Assembly (NCBI GenBank): GCA_942491345.1
Contig: CALOAN010000048.1
Location: 226,990-290,989 of the forward strand
DNA length: 64,000 nt
Direction: 5' to 3'
DNA from: JAHEEL01 sp942491345
Lineage (GTDB): Bacteria; Actinomycetota; Acidimicrobiia; Spongiisociales; UBA5794
Under the pieces are notes generated by a model. It had not been told where the DNA came from, made no database searches, and saw only the letters and a list, made by a program, of their open reading frames with translations. A program made the position numbers and the translations under genes. Shown here one piece after another: positions 25,770 to 34,998 of this stretch. Position 1 is the stretch's first letter. Every line of letters starts with the position of its first letter.

Positions 25770-27425
25770 GTGACCAAACACGTTTTCGTTACCGGCGGGG
25801 TGACATCAAGTCTGGGCAAAGGCATTACTGCTGCGTCGCTGGGTCGCCTGCTCGAGGCCCGCGGTCTGCGGGTGACTATCCAGAAGCTGGATCCGTATAT
25901 CAATGTTGATCCGGGAACGATGAATCCGTTTGAACACGGCGAGGTGTTCGTCACCGACGATGGCGGGGAGACAGACCTCGATCTTGGCCACTACGAGCGC
26001 TACACCGGCGTGCACTTGAGCCGGGACTCCAACGTGACCACCGGTTCGATCTACCAGTCGGTGATACGCAAGGAGCGAAGAGGTGACTACCTCGGAGCCA
26101 CGGTTCAGGTCATTCCGCACATCACGAACGAGATCAAGGCTCGAATCCGCAAGCTCGGTCAGAGCGATGGGGTCGATGTTGTCATCACCGAAGTCGGGGG
26201 CACCGTCGGAGACATCGAGGGCCTTCCGTTCCTCGAAGCGATCCGGCAGGTTCGCAAGGACGTCGGGCACGAGAATGTCTGCTACATCCACGTGACGCTG
26301 GTCCCGTATCTGGCAACCAGTGAGGAGCTGAAGACGAAGCCGACCCAGCACAGTGTTGCCGAGCTGCGGTCGCGCGGGATCCAGCCGGAGATCATCGTGG
26401 TTCGGTCCGACCGCCCAATCGAGGAACCGGCTCGACGCAAGATCAGCTTGTTCTGCGACGTGGAACCGGATGCTGTGATCAACGCTCTCGACGTTGACAA
26501 CATCTATGCCGTGCCGCTCGCCCTCGAAGCGGCCGGGCTCGACGCCGTGGTGTGTCGCGAACTCGGTCTCGATACCGGGCCTCCGGATCTGGATTCCTGG
26601 CGCGCCATGGTCGAGCGCATGGAACTCGCGAGTGAGCCCGTCACGATCGGGCTCATCGGCAAGTACGTTGAGTTGCCCGACGCATACCTCTCTGTTGTGG
26701 AGTCTCTCCGCCACTCGGCGGCTGCCCACGGCGCGGATGTCGAGATCCGATGGATCCCGGCCGAAGAGGTTGAAGGCCTGCTCGCTTCGACGCATCTCGA
26801 AGGGCTCGATGGCGTGCTTGTGCCGGGGGGGTTCGGTATCCGGGGCATCGAGGGCAAGATCGAGGCGATTCGGTATGCCCGTGAGAACGGCGTGCCGTTC
26901 CTTGGTCTCTGTCTCGGTCTGCAGTGCGCCGTGATCGAATTCTCACGCAACGTGCTCGGTCACGCCGGAGCACACAGCACCGAGTTCGATCCAACCACGA
27001 GACACCCCGTCATCGATCTGATGGAGGACCAAGCCGACGTCGAGGATCTCGGCGGAACCATGAGGCTTGGCATCTATCCGGCCAAGCTGTTGCCCGGAAC
27101 TCGAACAGCTGATCTCTATGGCGAGTCGGTGGTCTATGAACGCCACCGCCACCGCTGGGAGGTCAACAATCGGTACCGTCACGAATTCGAGGACAACGGC
27201 CTGGTGTTCTCGGGTCTCTCACCCGACAACCGTCTCGTTGAGATCATCGAGCTGCCGTCGCACCCGTTCTTCGTTGCGTCCCAGTTTCATCCGGAGTTCA
27301 AGTCTCGCCCCGACGACCCACACCCGCTCTTCAGCGGTTTCATCGGCGCTGCCCTCGAGCGGCGTCGATCCACGGCCCCGGGCGAACGGAGCGAAGCGGA
27401 GATTCCTGTCGCGACGAGTCACTGA
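25770..27425 (+). CDS. pyrG: CTP synthase
   Basis: 551 residues. It aminates UTP to CTP with glutamine. The synthetase domain starts KHVFVTGGVTSSLGKGITAA and has IQKLDPYINVDPGTM. The glutamine amidotransferase domain shows FLGLCLGLQCAVIEF with the catalytic Cys and QFHPEFKSRP with His and Glu. The GTG at 25770 is chosen because the conserved TKHVFVTGG follows directly; the extra 10 upstream codons are not conserved-looking. Confidence 0.96.
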   Translation: MTKHVFVTGGVTSSLGKGITAASLGRLLEARGLRVTIQKLDPYINVDPGTMNPFEHGEVFVTDDGGETDLDLGHYERYTGVHLSRDSNVTTGSIYQSVIRKERRGDYLGATVQVIPHITNEIKARIRKLGQSDGVDVVITEVGGTVGDIEGLPFLEAIRQVRKDVGHENVCYIHVTLVPYLATSEELKTKPTQHSVAELRSRGIQPEIIVVRSDRPIEEPARRKISLFCDVEPDAVINALDVDNIYAVPLALEAAGLDAVVCRELGLDTGPPDLDSWRAMVERMELASEPVTIGLIGKYVELPDAYLSVVESLRHSAAAHGADVEIRWIPAEEVEGLLASTHLEGLDGVLVPGGFGIRGIEGKIEAIRYARENGVPFLGLCLGLQCAVIEFSRNVLGHAGAHSTEFDPTTRHPVIDLMEDQADVEDLGGTMRLGIYPAKLLPGTRTADLYGESVVYERHRHRWEVNNRYRHEFEDNGLVFSGLSPDNRLVEIIELPSHPFFVASQFHPEFKSRPDDPHPLFSGFIGAALERRRSTAPGERSEAEIPVATSH

Positions 27426-27426
27426 T

Positions 27427-27957
27427 ATGGATGGGTTCCGGACGATTGGCACACGAACGATCGCCGAGGAGGCATTCCTGCGATTCGATCGAGTCACGAT
27501 CGCGACACCGAACGGTGGGACGGCCACACGCGTCGTTGTCGCTCACCCCGGTGCCGTGGCGGTGGTCCCGATCCTCGATGACGACGTGTTCCTGTTCGAG
27601 CAACACCGAGCCGCTTTTGGGCGAAGCCTGCTCGAGATACCGGCTGGGAAGCTCGACGTGCCAGGAGAGGATCGGCGAGAGGCCGCGAGACGCGAGCTTG
27701 AGGAGGAGATCGGTTTCTTGCCGGGCCGGCTGGAGCACCTCACCGACTTGATCACAGCACCCGGATTCTGCGACGAGGTGATCACGATCTATCGGGCGAC
27801 CGACCTCGAGAAGGTCGCGTCTCAACCGGTCGGAGTCGAAGAACACCACGCGACGATTGTGCGGATACCGTTCTCCGAGGCCCTCGATCGTGTCCATGCC
27901 GGTGAGATCACCGATGCAAAGACGGTTGTAGGGCTCTTCCTCGCTTCCGGTCGATGA
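27427..27957 (+). CDS. NUDIX hydrolase, ADP-ribose pyrophosphatase type
   Basis: 176 residues. The NUDIX box is visible as GEDRREAARRELEEEIGF preceded by EIPAGKLD, the ADP-ribose pyrophosphatase variant, and TAPGFCDEVITIYRA follows as in that subfamily. It likely cleaves ADP-ribose or a related sugar nucleotide. It begins 1 bp after pyrG and overlaps the recombinase gene by ATGA. Confidence 0.87.
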   Translation: MDGFRTIGTRTIAEEAFLRFDRVTIATPNGGTATRVVVAHPGAVAVVPILDDDVFLFEQHRAAFGRSLLEIPAGKLDVPGEDRREAARRELEEEIGFLPGRLEHLTDLITAPGFCDEVITIYRATDLEKVASQPVGVEEHHATIVRIPFSEALDRVHAGEITDAKTVVGLFLASGR

Positions 27958-28835
27958 CGCCTCTGCCCGCCGATGCCGAGGAATTCCTCGGTTCGCTCCG
28001 GTCGGAACGGGGCCTCTCCCTGAATACGGTCGCGGCCTACCGGCGCGACCTCCTGGACTATTTCACGTTCCTGGAAGCACCCGGAGAATCGGGAACCGTG
28101 GCAGGGTTCGCCGAGGATCTCCGGGATCGAGATCTGGCACGTTCGACCCGCGCTCGGAAGCTGGCAGCGATTCGCGGCTACCACCGGTTCCTCGTGACTG
28201 AGGGGCTTTCGGATGACGACCCCACGATCTTGATCGATGTGCCGCGTCGCTCGCGGACGCTCCCGAAGGCCCTGAGCGTCGAGAGGGTGATCCAGTTGAT
28301 CGAAGCTCCCGATCGCAGCACTCCGCTCGGTGTTCGGGATGTTGCGATCCTCGAGTTTCTCTACGCAACCGGGGCCCGTGTGACCGAAACGGCGACGGTC
28401 GGTTTGACCGACCTCGATCTGGATTCGGCGACCGTCATCGTGACCGGTAAGGGGTCGAAGCAGCGCCTTGTGCCACTCGGCAGCCACGCACGGGCCGCCA
28501 TCAGGGAGTACCTCCCGGTTCGCCTGGGACTCCTGAACGAGGACGAGCGGAGCGACGTGCTGTTCGTCAACGCCCGAGGGAGGCGACTTACCCGGCAAGG
28601 GATATGGGAGATCGTCAAGCGGAACGGCCGGCGGGCAGGAATCGCACCCTCGTTGTTGTCACCCCACGTCCTCCGCCACTCGGCAGCGACGCACATGGTC
28701 GAGGGGGGCGCGGACCTAAGAACCGTTCAGGAAATGCTCGGTCACGCTAGTATCAGCACCACACAGGTGTACACACGTGTGTCTCCGGAATACCTTCATG
28801 AGGTATTCGTGATGGCACACCCTCGAGCCCGGTAG
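27954..28835 (+). CDS. xerD: tyrosine recombinase XerD
   Basis: 293 residues. It resolves chromosome dimers at dif with XerC. The N-terminal SAM-like domain (FLGSLRSERGLSLNTVAAYRRDL) is followed by the catalytic domain. Catalytic residues are Arg in ATGARVTETATV, Lys in TGKGSKQRLVPL, HVLRH, GHAS and Tyr in STTQVYTRVS. Length and position beside scpAB are typical of chromosomal XerD, unlike the integrases to the right of 40 kb. Confidence 0.9.
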   Translation: MTPLPADAEEFLGSLRSERGLSLNTVAAYRRDLLDYFTFLEAPGESGTVAGFAEDLRDRDLARSTRARKLAAIRGYHRFLVTEGLSDDDPTILIDVPRRSRTLPKALSVERVIQLIEAPDRSTPLGVRDVAILEFLYATGARVTETATVGLTDLDLDSATVIVTGKGSKQRLVPLGSHARAAIREYLPVRLGLLNEDERSDVLFVNARGRRLTRQGIWEIVKRNGRRAGIAPSLLSPHVLRHSAATHMVEGGADLRTVQEMLGHASISTTQVYTRVSPEYLHEVFVMAHPRAR

Positions 28836-28861
28836 GGCCAAACAGGAGGACGGGTTTCCCG

Positions 28862-29212
28862 ATGACCGCGACGATCGATGAAGCAGCCGCCGAAGCACTC
28901 CTCATGGAGGAGCGCGCGAAGGTCATTCGGCAGCTGACCGACCTTGGCGCCGACGAATCTGGAGCCCTCACGGGCTCGGTCGACTACGGCGACGCCTTTG
29001 CCGATGCCGGCGCCGTTACGGCGGGCCGCACCGAAGTCCTCGGTCTCGTCGAGTCGGCAAAGGACCGGCTTGAGCGTATCGACAAGGCGATCGGAAAGAT
29101 CGGTACCGGAACGTACGGCATCTGTGAAACCTGCGGCGATGAGATCGAGCCGGACCGCATCGAGTATCTGCCGGCTGCGCGACGCTGTGTGGGGTGCAAG
29201 GCAGCGTCGTGA
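28862..29212 (+). CDS. DksA/TraR-type zinc-finger protein
   Basis: 116 residues. An N-terminal coiled coil (DEAAAEALLMEERAKVIRQL and ESAKDRLERIDKAI) is followed by a DksA-like C4 finger, CETCGDEI and RRCVGCKA. Such proteins bind RNA polymerase in the secondary channel. The Asp pair at the coil tip is not certain. Its GTG-started neighbour overlaps the stop. GGAGGACGGG lies upstream of the ATG. Confidence 0.82.
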   Translation: MTATIDEAAAEALLMEERAKVIRQLTDLGADESGALTGSVDYGDAFADAGAVTAGRTEVLGLVESAKDRLERIDKAIGKIGTGTYGICETCGDEIEPDRIEYLPAARRCVGCKAAS

Positions 29213-29694
29213 CGCCGCCGCTGCGCAAGGCTCGGCACCTGGTTCTTCGCTTCTTCGCCCACTACCGCGCCCGGCCCCTCAGCCCGGAAGAACAGCGATA
29301 CGTGCACGACCACCTTTCGGCACCGTGCGCCGAGCTCTTCTGGAAGCAGAGTGTCCCGGATCAACGCCACGCCATCATTGTCGCCGGACGAGTCGAAGCA
29401 ACGTTCCCAGGCGACATAGCGGTGATCGAAGCAGCGCTCATGCACGACATCGGCAAATGGCGCCCGAACCCAGGTGCCATCTCTCGCTCGATTGCGACGA
29501 TCCTGGATGTAATGCACCTACCGATGACCAAGCGGATGTGGGCCTATCGAGACCACGGACCGCGCGGTGCCGTCGACCTGGAACGAGCCCGGTGCGGCGA
29601 ATTGGCCGTCGAATTCGCTCGACTTCACCCTGCGCCGCCCCCGGAAGGGTTCGATGAACACCGGTGGGCGGTGTTGATGGAGGCGGACGAGTGA
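29209..29694 (+). CDS. HD-domain protein
   Basis: 161 residues. DQRHAIIVAGRVEA and EAALMHDIGKWRP give the His and His-Asp metal ligands of the HD phosphohydrolase fold, and YRDHGPRG supplies a later His. A phosphodiesterase or nucleotidase activity is likely but the substrate is unknown. GTG overlaps the preceding stop. It lies between the DksA-like gene and scpA. Confidence 0.75.
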   Translation: MTPPLRKARHLVLRFFAHYRARPLSPEEQRYVHDHLSAPCAELFWKQSVPDQRHAIIVAGRVEATFPGDIAVIEAALMHDIGKWRPNPGAISRSIATILDVMHLPMTKRMWAYRDHGPRGAVDLERARCGELAVEFARLHPAPPPEGFDEHRWAVLMEADE

Positions 29695-30515
29695 CTCCGG
29701 TTCCTCGTGCCCCGGCGCCCGGGGCGATAGCATCATCGTCCATGACGTACGAGGTGAAGACACGGGTGTTCGAGGGACCCCTCGATCTCCTGTTGCAGTT
29801 GATCACGTCACATCAGGTCGAGATCACGGACCTCAGCCTGTCCGATATCGTGAGCGAATATCTCGCGTACCTCGATGTGATGACCAGCATGGATCTCACC
29901 GTGACGAGCGAATTCCTACTGATTGCGTCGACGCTCATCCAGCTGAAGGCCCGCCACCTCCTTCCCGATGACCGTGCCATCGACCTCGATGATGAGCTGG
30001 CGCTGGCTGAAGAACGAGACCGCCTCTTGTCACGTCTCTTGATGAACCTGACGTTCAAGGATGTGGCGGCGGTGCTTTCACACCGAATGGCTGCCAATGA
30101 GCGACACATCGCCCGGACGGTTGGCCTGGAGGGTGTGACGCCGACGCCGCCCGACTTCGTGCTGCGCGTCGATGCCGCGGAACTGGCGGCCCTCGCAGGG
30201 CGCGTGTTTGCCGACGTTGACGACCCATTTGACATCGACCATCTCGACTTGGAGTTGCCGTCCGTCCAAGAGGCAATGCTCGATCTGCAAGATCGGATGG
30301 CGACAGCGATCGAGGCCGACTTCGATGACATCGTCGCTCATTGCTCTCGATCAGTCGAGGTTGTCGCGTACTTCCTCGGTCTGCTCGAGTTGGCGCGATG
30401 GGGCATCCTGCGCGTCTCCCAGGACGATCGCACGTCTCCGATCCTCATCAACTACAGCGAGGCAGCAGCAACGGAACAGCTCGACGCGCTGCTCCAGGGA
30501 GAGGAACTCACGTGA
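29691..30515 (+). CDS. scpA: segregation and condensation protein A
   Basis: 274 residues from GTG 29691. ScpA is the kleisin that joins the two SMC heads. The conserved start YEVKTRVFEGPLDLLLQLI and EFLLIASTLIQLKARHLLP are clear, and the C-terminal winged helix ends near ELARWGILRVSQ. GGAGG 7 bp upstream and a GTGA overlap favour GTG 29691; ATG 29742, just before the conserved part, is the alternative. Directly coupled to scpB. Confidence 0.9.
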   Translation: MTPVPRAPAPGAIASSSMTYEVKTRVFEGPLDLLLQLITSHQVEITDLSLSDIVSEYLAYLDVMTSMDLTVTSEFLLIASTLIQLKARHLLPDDRAIDLDDELALAEERDRLLSRLLMNLTFKDVAAVLSHRMAANERHIARTVGLEGVTPTPPDFVLRVDAAELAALAGRVFADVDDPFDIDHLDLELPSVQEAMLDLQDRMATAIEADFDDIVAHCSRSVEVVAYFLGLLELARWGILRVSQDDRTSPILINYSEAAATEQLDALLQGEELT

Positions 30516-31093
30516 CGGAGATCCGCCGTCCGATTGAGGCCATTCTGTTCGTCGCGGAATCGCCGATCTCCGCCCGGGAACTCGCCGAGGTCGTTGAAGC
30601 GCCACTCAGCGACGTTGAAGAGACACTTGCATCGATCGAACGAGAACTGGCCGATCGCGGCTCCGGCATAGTGCTGCGCGGAGTTGCCGGTGGTTGGCGG
30701 TTCTACACCGCTGCCGATGTGCTGCCGTACCTGGAACGGTTCGCTGCGTCAGAGCGTGCGACGCGTCTCTCGAACGCGGCCCTCGAGACGTTGGCGGTGG
30801 TCGCCTACCGGCAGCCGGTGTCACGCGGGCAGATCTCCGAGGTGCGCGGTGTCGACTCCGAGCGTGCACTTCACACGCTCGAACGACGAGGGCTCGTGCG
30901 CGAGGTCGGGACGGCGCCCGGCCCGGGTCAAGCGTTGCTCTACGGCACAACGGAGCTGTTTCTCGAGAAGATCGGTATCGACGATCCCAGGGATCTGCCG
31001 CCGCTCGCTGATCACGTGCCACCGGCCGAAATTGTCGAGACACTTGAGCGCCCCTTCCGACCGGAGGGATCATCGAACGACTCCAGAAGCTGA
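30512..31093 (+). CDS. scpB: segregation and condensation protein B
   Basis: 193 residues. Two winged-helix domains: RRPIEAILFVAESPISARELAE at the N-terminus and ALETLAVVAYRQPVSRGQIS followed by GVDSERALHTLERRGLV. It forms the condensin complex with ScpA and SMC. The GTG start overlaps the scpA stop. Its 3' end overlaps the conserved beginning of rluB. Confidence 0.93.
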   Translation: MTEIRRPIEAILFVAESPISARELAEVVEAPLSDVEETLASIERELADRGSGIVLRGVAGGWRFYTAADVLPYLERFAASERATRLSNAALETLAVVAYRQPVSRGQISEVRGVDSERALHTLERRGLVREVGTAPGPGQALLYGTTELFLEKIGIDDPRDLPPLADHVPPAEIVETLERPFRPEGSSNDSRS

Positions 31094-31797
31094 TCGCCCG
31101 CACCGGCTACGCCTCGCGACGGCACGCTGAGATCCTCATCGGGAACGGCCGCGTGACGGTCGACGGTGAACGTGCGCATGTGGGACAGAGGGTTGATCCG
31201 TCCGCGGTTCACGTCGAGGTAGACGGACTGCCGCTGCCGCTGGCGCCCGACCTTGCCTCGTATCTGGTGTACAAACCCGTGGGCACGGTGAGCACCGCCG
31301 ACGACCCGCAGGGGCGGCCAACGGTCGTGGAGCTTGTGCCTGCAACCAACCGCGTGTATCCGGCCGGGCGCCTCGATGCCGATTCCGAGGGTCTCATGAT
31401 CCTCACGAACGATGGGGACTTGACGTTGCGGATCACACATCCCCGATACGGCGTTCACAAGACCTACGTCGTATTGGTCGCCGGAACCGTCGAACCAGCG
31501 ACGCTCCGGCGGCTCACAGGGGGGATCCAACTCGACGATGGGCCGGCAATGGCGGTGGCATCCCGCCTATTGGATCACTCGGACGGCCGTTCGCTCGTCG
31601 AGGTGAAGATGGGGGAGGGCCGGAAACGGATCGTTCGGCGGATGTTTGATGAGGTCGGGCATCCGGTTGAGCGGCTTGTGCGCACAGCCATCGGGCCGAT
31701 CCGCGACGGCTCGCTGAAGGCCGGAGACCACCGTACGCTGACGATTGACGAGATCCGTTCACTGTATGCAGCGGGCCGGGAGGTCGCCGATGGGTGA
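31072..31797 (+). CDS. rluB: 23S rRNA pseudouridine synthase RluB-type, probable ATC start
   Basis: 241 residues from ATC 31072. An S4 domain (ERLQKLIARTGYASRRHAEI) is followed by the RsuA/RluB synthase domain with the catalytic Asp in YPAGRLDADSEGLMILTNDG. It converts uridines of 23S rRNA. The conserved N-terminus starts upstream of every ATG, GTG or TTG in frame (first is GTG 31153), and an in-frame stop lies at 31045. ATC at 31072 gives the family start exactly, with GGAGGG just upstream. CTG 31090 is the other option. Confidence 0.85.
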   Translation: MERLQKLIARTGYASRRHAEILIGNGRVTVDGERAHVGQRVDPSAVHVEVDGLPLPLAPDLASYLVYKPVGTVSTADDPQGRPTVVELVPATNRVYPAGRLDADSEGLMILTNDGDLTLRITHPRYGVHKTYVVLVAGTVEPATLRRLTGGIQLDDGPAMAVASRLLDHSDGRSLVEVKMGEGRKRIVRRMFDEVGHPVERLVRTAIGPIRDGSLKAGDHRTLTIDEIRSLYAAGREVADG

Positions 31798-33061
31798 GAC
31801 CAGAACACTTGAGCCGGCTTCCGGTCCGTTCCAGGCGGGGGTCCGGGCGCCGGGAGACAAGTCCCTCTCCCACCGAGCACTCGTGTTGGCGGCCCTCGCC
31901 GACGGCGAGAGTGAGATCGTCGGCCTCGCGCCGGGAAGAGACGTGGCGGCGACACTCACCGCCCTCGAACGGCTCGGGCTCCGCCGCAACGGCGATCAAT
32001 TCGTACCGAGTGCGAGTCCAGACAACCCCAACGCTCCGATCGATTGTGGGAACTCGGGAACGACGATGCGACTGCTCGCCGGCAGCCTTGCCTCCCTTCC
32101 GTTTCGACTGACCCTCGTCGGTGATGACTCCCTCTCAGCCCGCCCGATGGCCCGACTCGTAGAACCACTCGCTGCCCTGGGCGTCGAGGTGACCCTCTCG
32201 GTCGATGGAACGGCGCCGATCGCCACCGGAGCTGCGGATCTGCACGGGGCCGATGTAGCGATCGACGTCGCTTCGGCCCAGGTCCGATCTGCATTCGAGT
32301 TCGCTGCGATCCAGGCTGATGGCCCGTCGACGATCGATGGCCCGGGGGGATTCCGGGACCACACCGAGCGCTGGCTCGCTGCGTTCGAGCTGGCCGAATC
32401 GGAGGGGACCCGGACGCGGATAACCCCGGGACCGGTTCCCGGAGCCCAGTACCTCCTTCCCGGCGATCCATCGAGTGCCGCCTACGTGTGGGCAAGCGCA
32501 GCGCTCGTCCCGGGTGCACGTGTCGTGACCCCCGACGTCAGTCTCAATCCTGGACGCCTTGGGTTTCTCGGGATCCTCGAGGCCATGGGTGCCGAGGTCC
32601 ATGGAGAGGTGACTGGTTCGATTCATGGCGACCCCATCGGAACCGTGTCGGTGTTGGGCGCGCACCTTCGCTCAGTCGAGGTCTCAGGAGACACCGTCGC
32701 CTCGGCGATCGACGAACTGCCCCTGGTGGCGGTGCTCGGGGCGTACGCAGAAGGTATCACGGTCGTTCGAGATGCGGCGGAACTGAGGGTGAAGGAGAGC
32801 GATCGCACGCAGAGCACCGCGACCATGATCCGGGCGCTCGGCGGTGGAGCCGAGGCGACCGATGATGGCTTCGAAGTCTTGGGCACCGGGTTTCTCGACG
32901 GCGGCACCGTGAACGCGGACGGCGACCATCGGATAGCCATGTCAGCGGCCGTCGCAGCGACGGCGGCGCAAGGGGCCGTTACAATCGTTGGGTCTTCTGT
33001 TGCCGGCGTATCCTGGCCGTCGTTCTACGAGACACTGGAGGCAGTGTGGTCATCGCGATAG
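31790..33061 (+). CDS. aroA: 3-phosphoshikimate 1-carboxyvinyltransferase (EPSP synthase)
   Basis: 423 residues. The sixth step of the shikimate pathway. VRAPGDKSLSHRALVLAALA, DCGNSGTTMRLLAG and LPGDPSSAAYVWASA are the family's substrate-binding motifs, and AELRVKESDRTQ is the conserved C-terminal one. The ATG overlaps the rluB stop by 8 bp. cmk starts 16 bp before its end. Confidence 0.95.
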   Translation: MGETRTLEPASGPFQAGVRAPGDKSLSHRALVLAALADGESEIVGLAPGRDVAATLTALERLGLRRNGDQFVPSASPDNPNAPIDCGNSGTTMRLLAGSLASLPFRLTLVGDDSLSARPMARLVEPLAALGVEVTLSVDGTAPIATGAADLHGADVAIDVASAQVRSAFEFAAIQADGPSTIDGPGGFRDHTERWLAAFELAESEGTRTRITPGPVPGAQYLLPGDPSSAAYVWASAALVPGARVVTPDVSLNPGRLGFLGILEAMGAEVHGEVTGSIHGDPIGTVSVLGAHLRSVEVSGDTVASAIDELPLVAVLGAYAEGITVVRDAAELRVKESDRTQSTATMIRALGGGAEATDDGFEVLGTGFLDGGTVNADGDHRIAMSAAVAATAAQGAVTIVGSSVAGVSWPSFYETLEAVWSSR

Positions 33062-33714
33062 ATGGGCCGGGAGGGGTTGGCAAGTCAACCGTGTCGAGGC
33101 GCGTCGCGGCTGCGATTGGGTATCCGCACCTGGACACCGGGTCGACATATCGGGCTGCGGGCCTTCTGGCGTTGCGCAGCGGCGCCGAACTCGCGGATGC
33201 AGAAGCCGTCGTTGATGCCATCCGTGCCGCCGACATCACGATCGAATCAGGGGCTGTGGCTGTTGACGGCGTTGACGTCTCTGAGGAACTCCGATCGGAC
33301 CAGGTGACATCCGCGTCGAGCACGGTGGCCGCTCATCCCACGGTGCGAGCAGGCATCGTGGAGCTGCAACGATCATGGGTTGCCGATCACGGAGGCTCCG
33401 CCGTTGTTGAGGGACGCGACATCGGCACGGTGGTCTTCCCCGGCGCACACGTCAAGATCTACCTCACTGCGCGACCGGAGGTGCGGGCCGCCAGGCGGGC
33501 GAACGATGCGGAAGCCGCGAGCAAGACCCTCGAACAGATCGCTGACGAGCTGGCGACCAGGGACCACGCAGACTCAACCCGTGCGACCTCGCCGCTGCGG
33601 CCTGCAGACGACGCAATCATCGTGGATACGAGCGACCTGGGGATCGATGAGGTCGTTGAGGCGATTCTCGAGGTGATTGCGCAAGCCGTCGCGAACCTGC
33701 GATGTGGTGACTAG
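33046..33714 (+). CDS. cmk: cytidylate kinase
   Basis: 222 residues. It phosphorylates CMP and dCMP. The P-loop IDGPGGVGKSTVSRRVA and DTGSTYRAAGLLAL are followed by VEGRDIGTVVFPGAHVKIYL, all typical; the C-terminal lid and ARRANDAE are also seen. GTG start inside aroA. Tyr in the usual GAMYR motif is kept as TYR. Confidence 0.93.
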   Translation: MVIAIDGPGGVGKSTVSRRVAAAIGYPHLDTGSTYRAAGLLALRSGAELADAEAVVDAIRAADITIESGAVAVDGVDVSEELRSDQVTSASSTVAAHPTVRAGIVELQRSWVADHGGSAVVEGRDIGTVVFPGAHVKIYLTARPEVRAARRANDAEAASKTLEQIADELATRDHADSTRATSPLRPADDAIIVDTSDLGIDEVVEAILEVIAQAVANLRCGD

Positions 33715-33893
33715 AGGAGCGGCCCACCCTTGCTCGAACAAACTCGAGCCCGCGGCATGGCCATCTTCGCCTCCACCACGGAGTTGGGGAGGCGCATCCG
33801 GGCGAATTCCCGGACGCGGAGGGGGCCGACCGGCGAGTCTCGGGTCTCATGTCTCGCGACCGACAATCACTGCACCACCCACCGATATGCGTC

Positions 33894-34937
33894 CTAGACC
33901 CCAAGGAGTGCGAGCGCTTCGCTGGCGTCCCAGCCTCGGTCATCCTCGATCGGGCCGTCTTCTCCCGGGTTTGGAGCGGCAAAGGCACCTTCGACGAGGG
34001 ACTGGACCGTCTTCACGAACGCGCGCAACCGCGGCGGAAGAGGGAAATACTCGTCCTCGTCGGTAACCCGAACGAGCTCAACCGTGCCGCCGGGAGCAAC
34101 GGCTTCGATCACGGCACGAACACGTTGATCTGGGGCCGATGCTCCGGCCGTCACACCGACGATGTCATCGTCGGTGAACCACAGCGGGTCGACGTCATCG
34201 GGCCCGTCAATTCGATAGGCCCGTACACCGGCCTGGTGCGCCACACGTACCAGAGCCTGGGTGTTCGACGAATTCTCGGATCCGACGACGAGGATGACCG
34301 ACGCTTCCTCGGCGAGGCGCAGGATTGCGGTCTGCCGGTTCGTGGTCGCGTAACAGAGATCGCTCTTCCTCGCTGTTCGGAGCAGGGGAAAGCGCTCGCC
34401 GGCGTCTGAGAGGATTCCTTCCCACTCGAACAGACCGAGCGTGGTCTGGGCGAGCAGAGCTACCTTGTCCGGGTTGGCGGGCTCGAATGCCCCGAGGCCA
34501 TCGACGGGATCCACGAGCGTCGAAGCTTCGGGCGCTTCTGCGATCGCACCGATCGCCTCGTCGTGTCCCTCGTGGCCGACATAGATGATGTCGTATCCAC
34601 GATCCGACATCCGCCGCATTTCGTGGTGGACCTTGGTCACGAGCGGGCACACGGCATCGATGGTGACGGCTGCCCGACTTTCGGCCGCCGCTACCACCTC
34701 GGGCGCTGATCCGTGGGCGGAGAGCATGACCGGCCGGCCGTCGGGGACGTCGGCCACGTCGTCGACGAACACCACGCCGGCGCGTTCGAACGCGTCGACG
34801 ACGGCGGCGTTGTGGACGATCTCGTGATAGCAGTACACCGGCGGTTCGAAGGTCTGAACCATCCACGTGAGCGCCTTTATCGCCATTTCGACGCCTGCAC
34901 AGAAGCCTCTCGGCTCGGCCAACAGCACCTTGGGCAT
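33894..34937 (-). CDS. ispH: 4-hydroxy-3-methylbut-2-enyl diphosphate reductase
   Basis: 347 residues. Last step of the MEP isoprenoid pathway, a [4Fe-4S] enzyme. The three cluster cysteines are seen in AEPRGFCAGVEMA, TIDAVCPLVTKVH and KSDLCYATTNRQ, and EIVHN and SNTQ motifs are present. ATG at 34937 starts the conserved MPKVLLAEPRGFCAG; another ATG lies 3 bp upstream. It is divergent from the DUF512 gene and convergent with cmk. The 179 bp between it and cmk hold nothing I can name. Confidence 0.94.
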   Translation of the reverse strand: MPKVLLAEPRGFCAGVEMAIKALTWMVQTFEPPVYCYHEIVHNAAVVDAFERAGVVFVDDVADVPDGRPVMLSAHGSAPEVVAAAESRAAVTIDAVCPLVTKVHHEMRRMSDRGYDIIYVGHEGHDEAIGAIAEAPEASTLVDPVDGLGAFEPANPDKVALLAQTTLGLFEWEGILSDAGERFPLLRTARKSDLCYATTNRQTAILRLAEEASVILVVGSENSSNTQALVRVAHQAGVRAYRIDGPDDVDPLWFTDDDIVGVTAGASAPDQRVRAVIEAVAPGGTVELVRVTDEDEYFPLPPRLRAFVKTVQSLVEGAFAAPNPGEDGPIEDDRGWDASEALALLGV

Positions 34938-34998
34938 CATGCAATCGAGGATAGGGGGCATCGGGTCTGCAACATGGACGGGTACCATCGAAGCACCG

